Source: Agapetus fuscipes (lineage: Eukaryota; Arthropoda; Insecta; Trichoptera; Glossosomatidae). From it: DNA of 64,000 nucleotides. The stretch is taken from NCBI GenBank assembly GCA_951799405.1, contig OX637345.1, positions 5,208,001 through 5,272,000 of the forward strand. The letters run 5' to 3'. Under the pieces are notes generated by a model. That model was not told where the DNA came from and made no database searches. It saw nothing but the letters and a program-made list of their open reading frames with translations. The translations under genes were made by a program, and so were the position numbers. The first letter of the stretch is position 1. Every line of letters starts with the position of its first letter. Positions 1 through 10,654 of the stretch are shown piece by piece.

Positions 1-690
1 CGAAGCTTCTAATTAAGAAAATTCTAGCATGATGTGGCGGTATGCCATAGTAACCATTTTTCTCCTATAAATAAAGATCGCTTTGCTTTGAAGGCATACG
101 TATACTAGTACAAGAGCCGTTTTAAGCGAGATAGTACTATGAGCGACCGTTTATTGGTGAATTTACTCTATTCTTAGTTCATCATTACTCATCCCACAAC
201 AAGACTTTCTCCTGAGGACATTGGTTATGATTGTTATAAAAGCAATGAAACGACGCGAAAAAAGTACTTAAGTTCTTCAAATAAAGTTTCACCTTATAGA
301 CGAATTATTCAATTACCTACTTATTTTTAATTTGTAAAATGTTAAAAGACCATTATTTCAGTTAAAATTTACTCATACTCTCGTGACTCATTTTTAAATG
401 TCAAAATAAATGTACACAAAAGTGAGTACTCTAACTGAATTAACCGCCATGTTTTTGTTAGTTGTAAACAAAAAAATGATTTATTGCTTGGCATATTTTT
501 TGTATTATTTGAGTGCTTACTTACAATTTTATTTTTCAAGTGTTTATAATTATTTCTGCTAATTAAAGTCAATGAATTGGACACAGCACTTGTAGACCAT
601 TATAAGTAAGTACTTGCATACTTATGGTTGTATTCAAAGTGAACTGTGTAAGCTATAATAATAATGTATTATCTAAGTAACCAAATAACA
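1..690. other. No gene seen
   Basis: AT-rich sequence without a coding frame of recognisable family, RNA gene or clear repeat. Confidence 0.6.
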
Positions 691-1047
691 AAATAACCAA
701 AGGTCCATCCAGCCTTACAGCAACTGGGTCCTGCTTGAGAATTGGCGTTTTGTAGCGACGACGACCAAGCTCGTAAAAAGGTCGATAGCTCAATTGGTAG
801 AATGCTTGCATTCCATGCCGAGAGCAAGGGTTCAATCTCAAGGTTTACTCAAGCATCACAAGAAATGAAAACCAGCCCCCCCGGGAGCTGGGAAACCCCC
901 ACTTCAACTGAAAGTGGTTGGTGTGAGGCCGGCCCCCTTACCCGTAAAAATAAATAGGCCCCGAATAGCCACATGCGACCCCTTCGGGGATAACGCAGGC
1001 AAGAAGTTACACTATATGTGTAGCTTAGTTGCGTTTGCGTTAGTTGC
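691..1047 (+). mobile_element. Composite SINE-B/SINE-A, copy 1
   Basis: 691-779 is the 3' half of SINE-B (GGTCCATCCAGCCTTACAGC, then the GCTTGAGAATTGGCG block), ending GCTCGTAAAAAG. It is joined directly to the SINE-A head GTCGATAGCTCAATTGG at 780. SINE-A has an internal deletion and ends TAGCTTAGTTGCG near 1047. Confidence 0.8.
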
Positions 1048-1240
1048 AAAGATATGTTAATATTTAAAATTAATATTAAATGCATGCCCACACACAGCTA
1101 CGTTTATGTTTGCGATTACAAATGCTGGATGTGTACATCAGTACATGCAATTAAAATCCACACCTCAAATGAACATAAAGCCTGCAACTTTTGCCGACTT
1201 CCCTGAAACAGGGGTCGACATTGTCAAAGTGAACCAATTT
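1042..1240 (-). mobile_element. LINE-D 3' end fragment, copy 1
   Basis: Reverse-complement match to the LINE-D 3' end (GTTCACTTTG, ACCCCTGTTTCAGGGAAG, ATGCATTTAAT). It abuts the SINE-A tail at 1042. Confidence 0.7.
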
Positions 1241-1990
1241 TTAAAGTACCTATCGGTAGTCAGCTTCAAACCAACCCATTTGTTATGGAAGGCCTCTTTA
1301 CATTCAGTATAAAGTCGCTAAGGTAAGTTAATGCATCCAGTTAGTCCAGGACTAATTATTACCTAGTCTAAGACTAGGCTACTTGAGACTTTGAATAGCA
1401 CATGAAACACAATCTTTGTTTACAGATTGGACGATCGCCATTGGCAGGGAGCATCGTCCAGCACTGAACCCTATTTTGATTAATTCCACATTAATGCTCA
1501 GCCTTGGACCTTTTCTGTAAACGATGAGTACACATCCTGGTAAACAGCGGCACTTGTATGTTCACGCATGCGCAATGTGTGATGTGACCAAACTGTTTCA
1601 CTCTGGGCGGGACAGTTGCACTTTCAGGCCGCGCCTGTCCAAAATGCCCGCAAAAATGTCCTGCTCTGGTCAAAAAATAAAATATTTGCACATTTCAAAA
1701 CGTAAAAAAAAACTTGTACCTTGTAACAGGGTTTGCTAAGACAAAGGCAAACTAATTATTTGTTATTGATTGTGAAGGATTCTAGTTACATATAAGTGAG
1801 CCGCTTGCACACCGGGAACAAATACAATTTCAAATATCTGTAACGAAAAGTTCGGACTTCATTCTCGAATTGATGGAAACTAAAACAGCGCAACTTTTAA
1901 GTGTTTTTTTTCGTATGGCCGAGCGGCTGAGGCGGTGGTTCAAGCGTAAGTATGTTTGAAATAAAACATCTTTGGTTCTTATGTTAACTA
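1240..1990. other. No gene seen
   Basis: Short overlapping frames only. No domain, RNA gene or confident repeat recognised. Confidence 0.5.
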
Positions 1991-1992
1991 GA

Positions 1993-2075
1993 CCAGGGGT
2001 CGGCAACCTGCGGCTTGCGAGCCACATGCGGATCTTTGGGTGTGAAGTTGCGGCTCTTTAATGCATTACAAAAAT
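1993..2075 (+). mobile_element. hAT-type terminal fragment
   Basis: Begins CAGGGGTCGGCAACCTGCGG and continues with GCGAGCCACATGCGG, a terminal sequence shared by many animal hAT-derived elements. The other terminus is not found nearby. Confidence 0.6.
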
Positions 2076-2216
2076 ATTAAAATTTATCAACAAAAAAAAC
2101 ACTAACACAAAAATCGTTACTAGATGTCATTGGTTAATCATTATACATTACAAATTCATTATAAATTACGATTTATTTCCTGATAATGTGGATAGGTCCC
2201 TGTTTCTGGACAGGTA

Positions 2217-2370
2217 AAAATAGGTTAATTTACTCAGCCTTCACAAGAAATGAGAACCTACCTCCTCGGGAGCAGGGAACCCTACACTTCAAGAGAAGTG
2301 GTTGGCGTAATTCCAGCCTCCATACTTGTGAAAACAAATAAATGCCGCACGCCATTTCGTAACCCCAGTG
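2217..2370 (+). mobile_element. SINE-A internal fragment
   Basis: Contains TTTACTCAGCCTTCACAAG, then the CTCGGGAGC and AAGTGGTTGGCGTAA blocks of SINE-A. The tRNA-like head is missing. Confidence 0.7.
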
Positions 2371-2655
2371 CTCTTTTGGCCTATCTACCATTTGATTCAA
2401 AGACGATCTTCAAATTGAATAATTTTAAAAGAACTACATTCTACACAATCTGAGATAAGAAAAATTAGTAAAACTCGATAATGTGAGAGTTTTTTGGTAA
2501 CATTTTCAAAATCAATTTCCAGCTATTATAAGACACATTGGTCCAGTACACATACAAATATTGTTCATGTGAAATTACCTCTGTTGGAAATAAGACAAAC
2601 AAGCACAACAAGGTGATGATATACCGTGCTCCTTTACAGACAACGCGGTAAGAAT
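2370..2655 (+). mobile_element. AGTGCTTGTTT-type MITE, copy 1
   Basis: Starts near CCCAGTGCTCTTTTGGC and ends AAGACAAACAAGCAC, degenerate inverted repeats. Shares ACACATTGGTCCAGTACA with copies at 27.5, 34.7, 35.3, 36.0, 48.4 and 52.5 kb. Confidence 0.7.
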
Positions 2656-2954
2656 TTGCAGTAAATATGGAGGCGGGTGGAGGGGAGCACGTTGAAAAAA
2701 AATCATCAAAGTTTATTTTTCAAGATTGTCCCGCTCTGTCATGAAAGAATAGCTCACATATAATCATTTAGACATGTACCATTTTGACATTGTTGGCATT
2801 GTGCGGGCAAGGCAATGATAACATTATGAATTCAACACGATGGACGCGCCGCAAAATGTAAACACTGGGCGAATGTTGTAAATTTACAATGCTGTTGAGT
2901 TTTTAATTAATATAAGCTATAAGATGGAAACAATACAGGGATTTAAGAAAGCTT

Positions 2955-3345
2955 TTGTTTGGAGCATTTTGTTGTATCGCTGCGAAACCTAGACCATCCA
3001 GAAATACGAAAGAGACCACCGACAGGCATTCGAGATGTTCTGAAGGAAGATGACCAAGACATCATTGAAAGGAAGTCCAACAAAAAGTTGTTACAGAAGG
3101 TAAAAAAAAGAAGTCACATTTTGAAGAGGAAAATGAAACTGATAGGACACTAGATTAGACATCACCTTTCTTAGCAACATCTTTGAAGGAAAATCTTAGA
3201 AAAACGTACAAGAGGTCGTCCAAAATCTTCATTCTTTCAGGATTTGAAGCGGTTCATGAATGTCTCGTCCTATTCGCAGCTCAAGAAGAAGGCAACCAAC
3301 AGAGGCAGATGGCTGACACGACAAGGCACTGCTTTTAGTAAATGA
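2955..3345 (+). pseudogene. LINE reverse transcriptase C-terminal relic
   Basis: Translates in pieces to a LINE C-terminus: EIRKR, then KMKLIGH, then TRGRPKSSFFQDLKRFMN and SSYSQLKKKA..RGRWLTRQG. Stops break the frame near 3151 and again soon after. Confidence 0.7.
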
Positions 3346-3407
3346 TGAAGATGATTCAATGTCATAAATAATAATCTTAAACTGCTTTTGACAAAACATT
3401 TAAGACT

Positions 3408-3530
3408 ATAACGGTGTTGTTCACACACAGCAAATCCATGGCTCAAACGCCAGCTAACGTGGAATTTCCGTACAAAAAAGGATGATCCAACAGCTTTGGA
3501 TCAAAAGTGTTGTGAATAACATTGTTTGAG
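3408..3530. mobile_element. TGTTATTCACA-type MITE, copy 1
   Basis: Ends GTGTTGTTCACACA and TGTTGTGAATAACA are inverted. Internal CAGCAAATCCATGGCTCA recurs at 6.84-7.08, 8.52 and 9.89 kb. Confidence 0.6.
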
Positions 3531-3554
3531 TCCGTCATCACAACCATCTTTTCC

Positions 3555-4150
3555 AGGCTCCTATGGTCCAATTGCTAGGTGTGATCCAGCCAATTCGCAG
3601 CTACCTACCTGTTGATGCAGCAAGAACTCTGGTGAATGCGTTGGTGGTCTCAAGATTGGACTTATGCAACAGCCTGATGCTTGGCCTCCCGAATGTACAA
3701 TTGTCTAGGTTACAGGCTGTTTTCAATGCCGCAGCATAAATCAATTTTGGAGGACATAAAACCGATCATGTCACTCCCCTATTGCAGCGTCTTCACTGGC
3801 TGCGTGTCCCGGAGAGAGTGGAGTATAAAGTGTGCCTTATGGTATTCAACTCTCTCAGAGGAGCGGCCCCGTCTTATTTGACTGAACTGTGTGAGGTTGA
3901 GCAGATTGTTGGTAAGCGGTGAACCCTTCGCTCAGCGAGAGATGATACTATCAACAGGCTGAAAATGCCACCTCGACGGAGCAGAACGGGCTTTGGGGAT
4001 AGGGCGTTTGATTCAGTGGGACCGTTGTGCTGGAACCAGCTACCTTTGAAACTGAGGACGGAGACCGATGAAGAACGTTTCAAAAAGGGTTTTCCAAGAA
4101 GCAAGTGAAGGATGAGCGCCCTTGGGGTGGCTGGAGCCACTAAACGGCGC
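3555..4150 (+). pseudogene. CR1/L2-like LINE ORF2 C-terminus, broken
   Basis: Frames join to a typical LINE C-terminal region: LPVDAARTLVNALVVSRLDL, VTPLLQRLHWLRVPERVEYK, YLTELCEVEQIVGKR, GFGDRAFDSVGPLCWNQLPL. It is interrupted by stops and frameshifts. The order and motifs match the CR1/L2/jockey group; no functional endonuclease or polymerase core is present. Confidence 0.8.
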
Positions 4151-4154
4151 ACAA

Positions 4155-4800
4155 AAGAGAAAAATTATGCAGCTGACTTTCATTGATCAGACCACATCAA
4201 CGTCTTGGTATAGGGCGTACACTTCAGAGTTGTGTGTTCTTTGCCATATTTACCCGTCCTTATTGTAACGTTGGAGAAATTTTCTTTCAAAGATGTTGAG
4301 AGAGCTTTGGTCATGCTTTGTCAGTGTCTAGATCTCGGAAGTCACAAGATGCACGTATGCAAATGTAAAAATAACTTATCTTATCTTTTCATTTATGAAA
4401 GATTAAAAAAAAAACGAGTGCACATAATTTGGGTGCATAATGAATATAAAGATGTACGATCATTCTTATCGATTAATTGATAACAAAATATGTACCTACC
4501 TATAAATATAAATCTGTGGAGGCGATCTGAGATGACTTTAAGTATTTGAGATGTGGATTCGAATCTATTGAATAGTGAAGGATAATGTATAATAAAGGTT
4601 AAAGGCTTAATTTGTAGATTAAAGGAACACGGAATGAGCAAAAAATCGAGTTTTTAGTGAAATTTTGTAAAGTTTTTTTTTAAATATTCTTAGGAAGGTG
4701 TATCTGTGTGTTTTTACTTGTGTTACAGTTAATGTGTCTATGTCTCTAGATGTAGGTGCTTAAATGATTATTATCCTTGTATTTGTTCAATGGTGTGAGC
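4155..4800. other. No gene seen
   Basis: AT-rich, short frames only, ahead of the HSE cluster at 4809. Confidence 0.5.
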
Positions 4801-4808
4801 ATTCGCTC

Positions 4809-4898
4809 GAATCTTCTGAATAGAATATTCTGGAAAAATCACGAATGTTCCAGTTCCCAATGTTTTGAGAACCATCCTTATGTCGTGCTATATTAAAG
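4809..4898 (+). promoter_or_regulatory. Heat-shock-element cluster with TATA-like box, no gene downstream
   Basis: GAATCTTC (4809-4816), GAATATTCTGGAA (4823-4835, a perfect three-unit GAAnnTTCnnGAA) and GAATGTTC (4843-4850) are followed about 40 bp later by TATATTAAAG (4889-4898). Spacing resembles an insect hsp promoter. The next 600 bp has no heat-shock protein frame, so this is an orphan promoter, a relict, or part of an LTR-like element. Confidence 0.5.
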
Positions 4899-5481
4899 GC
4901 CAAAGCTGTCTGTAGCGGGAGACTTGTATCAGAGCCGTCGAGCTGAACAGTTGAACAAGAACATAATATACATTTTACGTTCGTAAAACGGGATAGAATT
5001 CGGAAAAGAAGAAATACAGATAACGCGAAGAATTTAAGTGTTTTTTTTTTAGTTAGTTGTGCTTGTTTTTTTTAAAAACATTAAAGAAGTTTCCAGATTA
5101 ATATTATTTAATAAGGCTGACCTGGCTACCCAAACTGTAAACAAACATGTTTATGTGCAAATTGACATGTGTTTGCTTATGTCTGGAATCTTAAATGTCA
5201 ATGTATTCTCACGCAACTTAAATTATAGTTAACAGACTAACGTGAAAAAATGGCACTGGTAAAATTGGTGCTATTTCTTTAAAAATGTAAAAATGTGTTT
5301 TTGAAAGAATAAAAATAAAACCATTTGTGATTTATTACAATCGCCTCAAAGCTTGTTGATTATTAAGTACAACGAATAAGATGGTCAGGAATTGTTACTT
5401 CGTTAGTATATCGACGCTGCATAGGAAAAAGCGACCAAGTGCATTTGTTACCAAAATGAGATGTTTAAAGATTTAATACTG

Positions 5482-5720
5482 TTATAATGTTATGTTAGGT
5501 CTGGGAACAGAGATGTAAGGTCACTTGGATCACCCCTGTTTCCGGGAAGGTCGGCAAAAGTTGCAGGATGTACGTTCATTTGAGATTTGGGTTTTTATAC
5601 TGTAGGTCCACATGCGGCATGTGTAAGCACGATCTCATACGTGTCTGCTTGTGGGGATGCATTTAATATGAATCTCTAATGTAATATATCTTTGCAACTA
5701 AGATTATAGATTGTTATAGA
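5482..5720 (+). mobile_element. LINE-D 3' end, copy 2
   Basis: Runs from ACCCCTGTTTCCGGGAAGG through GGTCCACATGCGGCATGTG and ATGCATTTAATATGAATC to a (TTATAGATT)-like tail. 5' truncated. Confidence 0.8.
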
Positions 5721-6038
5721 TTTATATATTTGTTAGGGTTTCGTGGTTCACAAAGTTAAGGCATCCTTAGGCACTGCTCCTGAGGATGCCTTTTTGAGGC
5801 GAAAATATTCGAGCCAAAAAAAAAATGAGTGAATTACAACTGTGTTATATTTTTTCAATAAATATTATAGATTTGTATTGATAATTTTATTTATTTATTA
5901 TTTGTAGGTCCGTCTTAAATTTATCCTGAACACTTTGTTAGTAAGTCAGTTTTTCCTGTAGGTGCTTGATCTACATGACTCTACTACTTCTAGATGCCAT
6001 AATATTTTCCACATTGAAATGCCTTTATGTACTTGTTA

Positions 6039-6325
6039 TGGGGCGTCCACACGCTTGCCAACCATTCACAAGTCAAGCGCACAGTGTGTCGTCTAGAACA
6101 TGCTAGCTGGACAAAATTTTGTCTAATGGACTCATTTTGTCCAGCTAGCATGTTCTAGACGACACACTGTGCGCTTGGCTACAAGGCAAGCGCACAGTGT
6201 GTCGTCTAGAACATGCTAGCTGGACAAAATTAGTCCATTAGACAAATTTTTGTCCAGCTAGCATGTTCTAGACGACACACTGTGCGCTTGACTTGTGAAT
6301 GGTTGGCAAGCGTGTGGACGCCCCA
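6039..6325. mobile_element. Double-palindrome MITE with TTA target duplication
   Basis: Terminal repeats TGGGGCGTCCACACGCTTGC and its complement, flanked by TTA at 6036-6038 and 6326-6328. Inside, one unit of about 40 bp (CGCACAGTGTGTCGTCTAGA, then ACATGCTAGCTGGACAAAA) occurs four times in alternating orientation, so two hairpins nest within one. The 3-bp TTA duplication fits PIF/Harbinger-type elements. No transposase is present. Confidence 0.85.
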
Positions 6326-6639
6326 TTAGGTGGCAAATGAAGTGGCCGGCGACGTGGTAGTTACACACTCGTCTACTTTTGTGAGTGCCAATCATTGATG
6401 GTGCCAATCTACCTACTCGTACTTTTGTAGTCCAATCGTTGCCAATTATGCTGGAGTGATAACGCAATCTGAGCGGTCAATTGGAGGCAACTTCTTATCG
6501 AAAACATTTTTAGCGACAAAGTGATTTATCGTAGTAACATTTCAAATGATAGTAAATTAATTACTTTTAATTTTAGGTTTTCACGGATATTATACGCATA
6601 TTGGTAGGTTTTTGGGTAATCCGTTGACTTAGGTACTAT

Positions 6640-6785
6640 TTTCTAGGTGAAGGCCAACCTTACACACATGAGGACCGCCCTGATGAGGGATCGTGATACC
6701 GATCCGAAACGTCGGACGAAAGTGAACCATTGTTTACAATATAGGTGGTCAGCCTCATCCCAGCCTATAAGTCAAGGAAGACCAT
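6640..6785. mobile_element. LINE-D 5' fragment with hammerhead-like motif
   Basis: 6680-6710 holds CTGATGA, stem GGATC/GATCC and GAAAC. 6718-6775 is the reverse complement of the LINE-D 5' part (GGTGGTCAGCCTCATCCCAG, CTATAAGTCAAGGA). Confidence 0.6.
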
Positions 6786-6836
6786 CTTATAAAAAACACA
6801 AAAGTACAAATAAGTAAATCTTAAAATAGAAAACGG

Positions 6837-7075
6837 TGTTATTTACACACAGCAAATTCATGGCTCATCCTCCGCTTAAAGTGAATTCTCTACAAAGAAA
6901 AAACGTGGATCATCCATGCTTTGCACATAACACTGATAGATTCTCACGGTATTATTCTCAAACAGCAAAACCATGGCTCATCCGCAGCCAACAGTGAATT
7001 TTCCATACAAAAAATCGATTATCCGCAGATCAGCCTTGGTTCAAATGTTTTGTGAATAACACTGATAGATTCGCA
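6837..7075. mobile_element. TGTTATTCACA-type MITE, two tandem partial copies
   Basis: CAGCAAATTCATGGCTCATC and CAGCAAAACCATGGCTCATC begin two successive units, each ending near AACACTGATAGATTC. Confidence 0.6.
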
Positions 7076-7285
7076 ATGTTTAAGATCATTAACAAGTTCG
7101 CAAAAAAATATTATGATTTAAATGAATATTTTGTTTACATTTGTGGCTGTTCTCCTTTGATCAGAAGTAATATTTAATTTGCTGGAAGAACAATATTTAC
7201 GATTGCTAAAAAACGTAAACAGTCCAAAAATAATTATTTTTGCGTATTGATTTCAGATGAGTAAAATCATGAGTAAAATAAATAT

Positions 7286-7415
7286 TAAGCTGATTTATTT
7301 GGTGAGTTGTTTCGGTGTGAATCACATCTCTAGAGCCCTCTGCAAGCCTTGTTGTCGTCGCTATAGAAAGTTGCTGTAAGGCAGGATGGACCTACTATGG
7401 TGACCGGTCTTTGGT
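7286..7415 (-). mobile_element. SINE-B 3' fragment
   Basis: GATTTATTTGGTGAG, GAGCCCTCTGC and GGATGGACCT match SINE-B in reverse orientation. The tRNA head is missing. Confidence 0.7.
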
Positions 7416-7436
7416 TAATTAAAAAAAAAATTAAAT

Positions 7437-8062
7437 TAGGCTGATTTATTTGGTGAGCGCTGTTTTTGTGTGTATCACACCTCAAGAGCCCTCTGCGAGC
7501 TTGGTCGTCGCTTTAGAAAGCGCCAATTCTCAAGCAAGACCCAGTTGTTGCAAGGCTGGATGGACCTATTGATGACCGGTCTTTGGTAAAGGTTTATGAA
7601 TTTTTCATCCCAGTGAAGAGCAAATTTGAAAATATTAATTTAATTTAATTTAATTTATTTTTAATTTATTTTAATTTAATTTATTTTAAAAAAAAATAGA
7701 TTTGTGAAGAGGAATGCAATTCACCAACCTATTCTACCTGGCCAGAAACAGGTATTAATATCATCATTTAATAATTCATTATTGTTAATTATTAATGAAT
7801 TATTAAATAATAATTACCCAATTACATCTGTTGAACCAGGGTCAAAGTTAAAGTCAAGTGACCCAAGCGGGGATCGAACCAACGTTGTTCCATTCGAAAC
7901 ACGCTAGAAAGATCAGCCCTCTTGGCCCACGCGGCTATAACCCCGACTAAAATAAAAAAAATATAAATGGTATATTTTTTGTGCTCCGCCGGGATTCGAA
8001 CCCACGACCTTCCAGTTACGAGTCCGAAGTGTTACCACCTGGACTACGGACTGGTCATAAGG
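7437..8062 (-). mobile_element. SINE-B interrupted by SINE-C
   Basis: 7437-7640 is the SINE-B body and 7957-8062 its tRNA-like head (GGGATTCGAACCCACGACCT, complement of a B box). The two halves are separated by an AT-rich (TTTAA)n stretch (about 7636-7690) and a complete SINE-C. GAAAATAT before and AAATATAAATGG after the insert suggest target duplication. Confidence 0.85.
7690..7948 (-). mobile_element. SINE-C, copy 1
   Basis: tRNA-derived: the head (minus strand) reads GGGGTTATAGCCGCG, with the B box GGTTCGATCCCC. The body ends ATTCCTCTTCACAAATCTA with an A-rich tail. Nearly identical to copy 4 at 45.8 kb over at least 200 bp. Confidence 0.85.
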
Positions 8063-8093
8063 TTAAGGTCATAGATAACGGAATAAGTTAAGG

Positions 8094-8232
8094 TACTTAA
8101 ATTAATTCTTAACCCAGCAAAGAGCATGTTTCAAAATGTAAATGGTATTTTTTTGGTGCTTCGCCGGGATTCGATTCCATAACCTTCCATTTATGAGTCC
8201 GTAGCGTTAACCACTTGACTACAGACCGGTCA
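8094..8232 (-). mobile_element. SINE-B head fragment
   Basis: Contains AACCCAGCAAAGAGCA, CGCCGGGATTCGATTCC and CACTTGACTACAGACCGGTC: tRNA-like head plus part of the body. Confidence 0.75.
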
Positions 8233-8299
8233 AATCTGTGTTTGTTATTTTTTACCATCAGGGACAGCAAGGATCTATTTAATCAATCGATAATGTAGC

Positions 8300-8700
8300 T
8301 ATAGTAACCATTTTTTACAGTATGGGTGGCCAGCCTCATACAAACCTAGATGTCAAGAAAACAAATCAACATAAACAATGCAACTCTTGAAGTCCTTTCG
8401 TTTAACAGGGATGACACTGGCAATGTGAACCATTTTTTACAGTATGGGTGGTCAATGTGGGTAGCGTGAAGTGTCATACCAGCCTATAAGTCAAGGAATT
8501 AAATTAGCATCAGGGCTATTCACAACAAGTTCGATTTGTAGTTGATCCATAGATCATCGTTTTTCTGTATGGAAAATTCACGTTTGTTGGCGGCTGAGCC
8601 ATTTCCGTATAACTCTTTCTTGAAGCTGACAAAGTGAACTATTTTTTACAGTATGGGTGGTCAGCTTCACACCGACTTCAGGGAGTTCAGGAATATTAAT
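8300..8700 (-). mobile_element. LINE-D 5' fragments and a TGTTATTCACA-type MITE
   Basis: AACCATTTTTTACAGTATGG or a near match occurs at about 8308, 8427 and 8637, each followed by the complement of the LINE-D 5' part. 8515-8620 matches the TGTTATTCACA MITE (TTGTAGTTGATCCATAGATC). Confidence 0.6.
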
Positions 8701-8879
8701 CATACGGGTTTTAATGTGATTTTGCAAAACAGGAAGCTTTTAAATAATAAACGAACCTCTGTAATTTATGGATTCTATTTTTGACGTCGTGAAAAAATAT
8801 TTGTTCCTTGAATTTTGAAAACACGCCTTGGCACGATACAATATGGATTTATTGGTTTTCTTGAAAAGATTTTTAATTG

Positions 8880-8955
8880 ATGCCTGCAAGGTAACGGACG
8901 GTAGGTTTCGGCCTCGTAATCGAAAGGTCGTGGGTTCGATTCCCAGCTTTTCTTT
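8880..8955 (+). repeat. tRNA-like SINE head
   Basis: GGTAGGTTTCGGCCTCGTAA followed by AAGGTCGTGGGTTCGATTCC resembles a tRNA-derived promoter head, directly before a LINE tail on the opposite strand. It lacks the features of an intact tRNA. Confidence 0.4.
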
Positions 8956-9190
8956 ACTTTCTTCGACTCAGGGCCTCCCGCACTATACTCCTCCAGGACT
9001 CTCTGATTTGTGCTGCTTCCCTCCATGGTCCCCTCACTCCCAGAGCTTCGGCGTCGGCTTCAACGTTGTCTGCCCACCGCATCCTGGGACGTCCGAGTGG
9101 TCTAACATCTGAGGAGGCACCATCCAAGACAGTTCTGATAATCCTGGAGTCCTCTGCACGTACTACATGTCGATTCCCAGTGGAGCTCAA
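8954..9190 (-). pseudogene. LINE C-terminal fragment (GRPRMRW motif)
   Basis: A 78-residue frame with GRPRMRWADNVEADAEALG followed by a Trp/Arg-rich REAAQIRESWRSIVREA end, typical of the last 70 residues of insect RTE/jockey-group non-LTR retrotransposons. Confidence 0.8.
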
Positions 9191-9228
9191 AAATATTTTT
9201 AATTATTTTTCAAATGTTATGTAGGTAG

Positions 9229-9388
9229 TCATTTCTCGTGAAGGCTGAGTAAACCTTGCCAGTATTTTATTGTGAGTTTTGAAATAAACAACGAAGCGGG
9301 AAATCATTTCAGACACCCTCGGTGGGATTCGAACCCGAGCTCTCGGCATGGAATGCAAGCACTCTACCAACTGAGCTATCGACCGGAC
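9229..9388 (-). mobile_element. SINE-A, 3' truncated
   Basis: Head complement GGGATTCGAACCCGAGCTCT and CCAACTGAGCTATCGACCGG (B and A boxes) plus body to ATTTCTCGTGAAGG. Confidence 0.85.
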
Positions 9389-9389
9389 A

Positions 9390-10650
9390 CGAAACAACGA
9401 AGACAAATTATTAAAATCAATTCGAAAAAAAACCTTGCAAATGTGACAAATGGACGATTAATAAAAAATATTAAAAATCCTACCTTCCAACAAGCTCCAT
9501 GATGACTCTTTCTTTCTTTATAATAATACTTTTCAAAAACTTAAAAATAAGAAGTTCTCGTTGTTCTCGAAGGTCAAGTCTTGGCAAAAGTTGCGACGCA
9601 AATGCGCTGATTTGGGATGAAGTTCATTTGCGAGCTAACAAGGATAAAATTGCAACAATACTTTGTATTCATACGACGGTGTAGTCTTGAATTTTAATAG
9701 GTAAATTATAATTCAAATTGATGTCTTGTATTCACGTTCATTTATCAGTGTCATTTTTGCATTAATTTAGATAGGTATTACACCTACCTAGCTCCTAAAG
9801 AATATAGAATTAAATTCTGCACCGCAGGATTTTTTTTTTTGAAAAGAAAATAAATATATCCACATAAAATAACCACGCAAACACTTACAGGGATATTCAT
9901 AACACGTTTCATCTGTAGCTGATCCATGGATAATCGTTTTTTTATATGGAAAATATACGTCAGGTGGCGGTTGAGCTGTGGGTCTGCTGTGAGTAAATAA
10001 TACCGTTAGAATTGAATTTTTTGGTTGCGATGTCTTTGAAATTTCACAATTCAACTGTAATTTTTTTAAGAGTTATAGTTGAATTCAGAGGCGGCCAAAG
10101 CCTCTGCAGAATTGCCTCCACTTCTTTCTATCCATGAATAACTCTTCCAACTCATTGATATATATTTTTTATGTTTCCGTCATTTCCATACAATCTCTAA
10201 ATCCTAATTTAAATCAATTTAACCAATCTGAGAAAGTCATAGGTACCTCACTCAGTATTCGCTTCTTTTTTGCCAAAATGTAATTCATAAACGAGCATAA
10301 ACTATGCAACTTTTGCCACCCTTATCTGAAAAAAGTTAATTATTTTGAAAGCATGTGTTACAAGTACCACCAGATTAAGTTTGGCATTTGTCAGTATTTT
10401 TTTTACTTCAAAGTTCCATAATTTACGAAAGCATGGAATCAAATGATATTCATACAAAAATGATCGTCTGAAGGAAGCATAATATAGATAGGTATTTACT
10501 GGGTGCATTTTTTTTTGGGCATAGAATGTCAATAGACAATAATATATATGATAGGTATTTAATGTTAAAAATGTCGACGTCTTTTTTTTTTACTTACCTT
10601 TGTGATTTGCTAAAAATCTTTACATATTTTTATTTCATTGATTAATAACA
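9390..10650. other. No gene seen; one MITE fragment
   Basis: About 9890-10010 matches the TGTTATTCACA MITE (CTGTAGCTGATCCATGGATA). 10090-10135 shares a segment with 34.65 kb. The rest is AT-rich with no recognisable product. Confidence 0.5.
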
Positions 10651-10654
10651 TTAT

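Noticed and set aside
780..840. tRNA genes suggested by A- and B-box matches (many sites, for example 40173 and 55099)
   Set aside because: Heads lack complete cloverleaf pairing and are followed by SINE bodies, so they are tRNA-derived SINE promoters.
6039..6325. CRISPR-like array
   Set aside because: Units alternate in orientation and lie inside TIRs with a TTA duplication in eukaryotic DNA.
7704..7907. A 67-residue protein conserved with 45839-46042
   Set aside because: Both frames lie in antisense or sense SINE-C copies; the conservation is that of the repeat.
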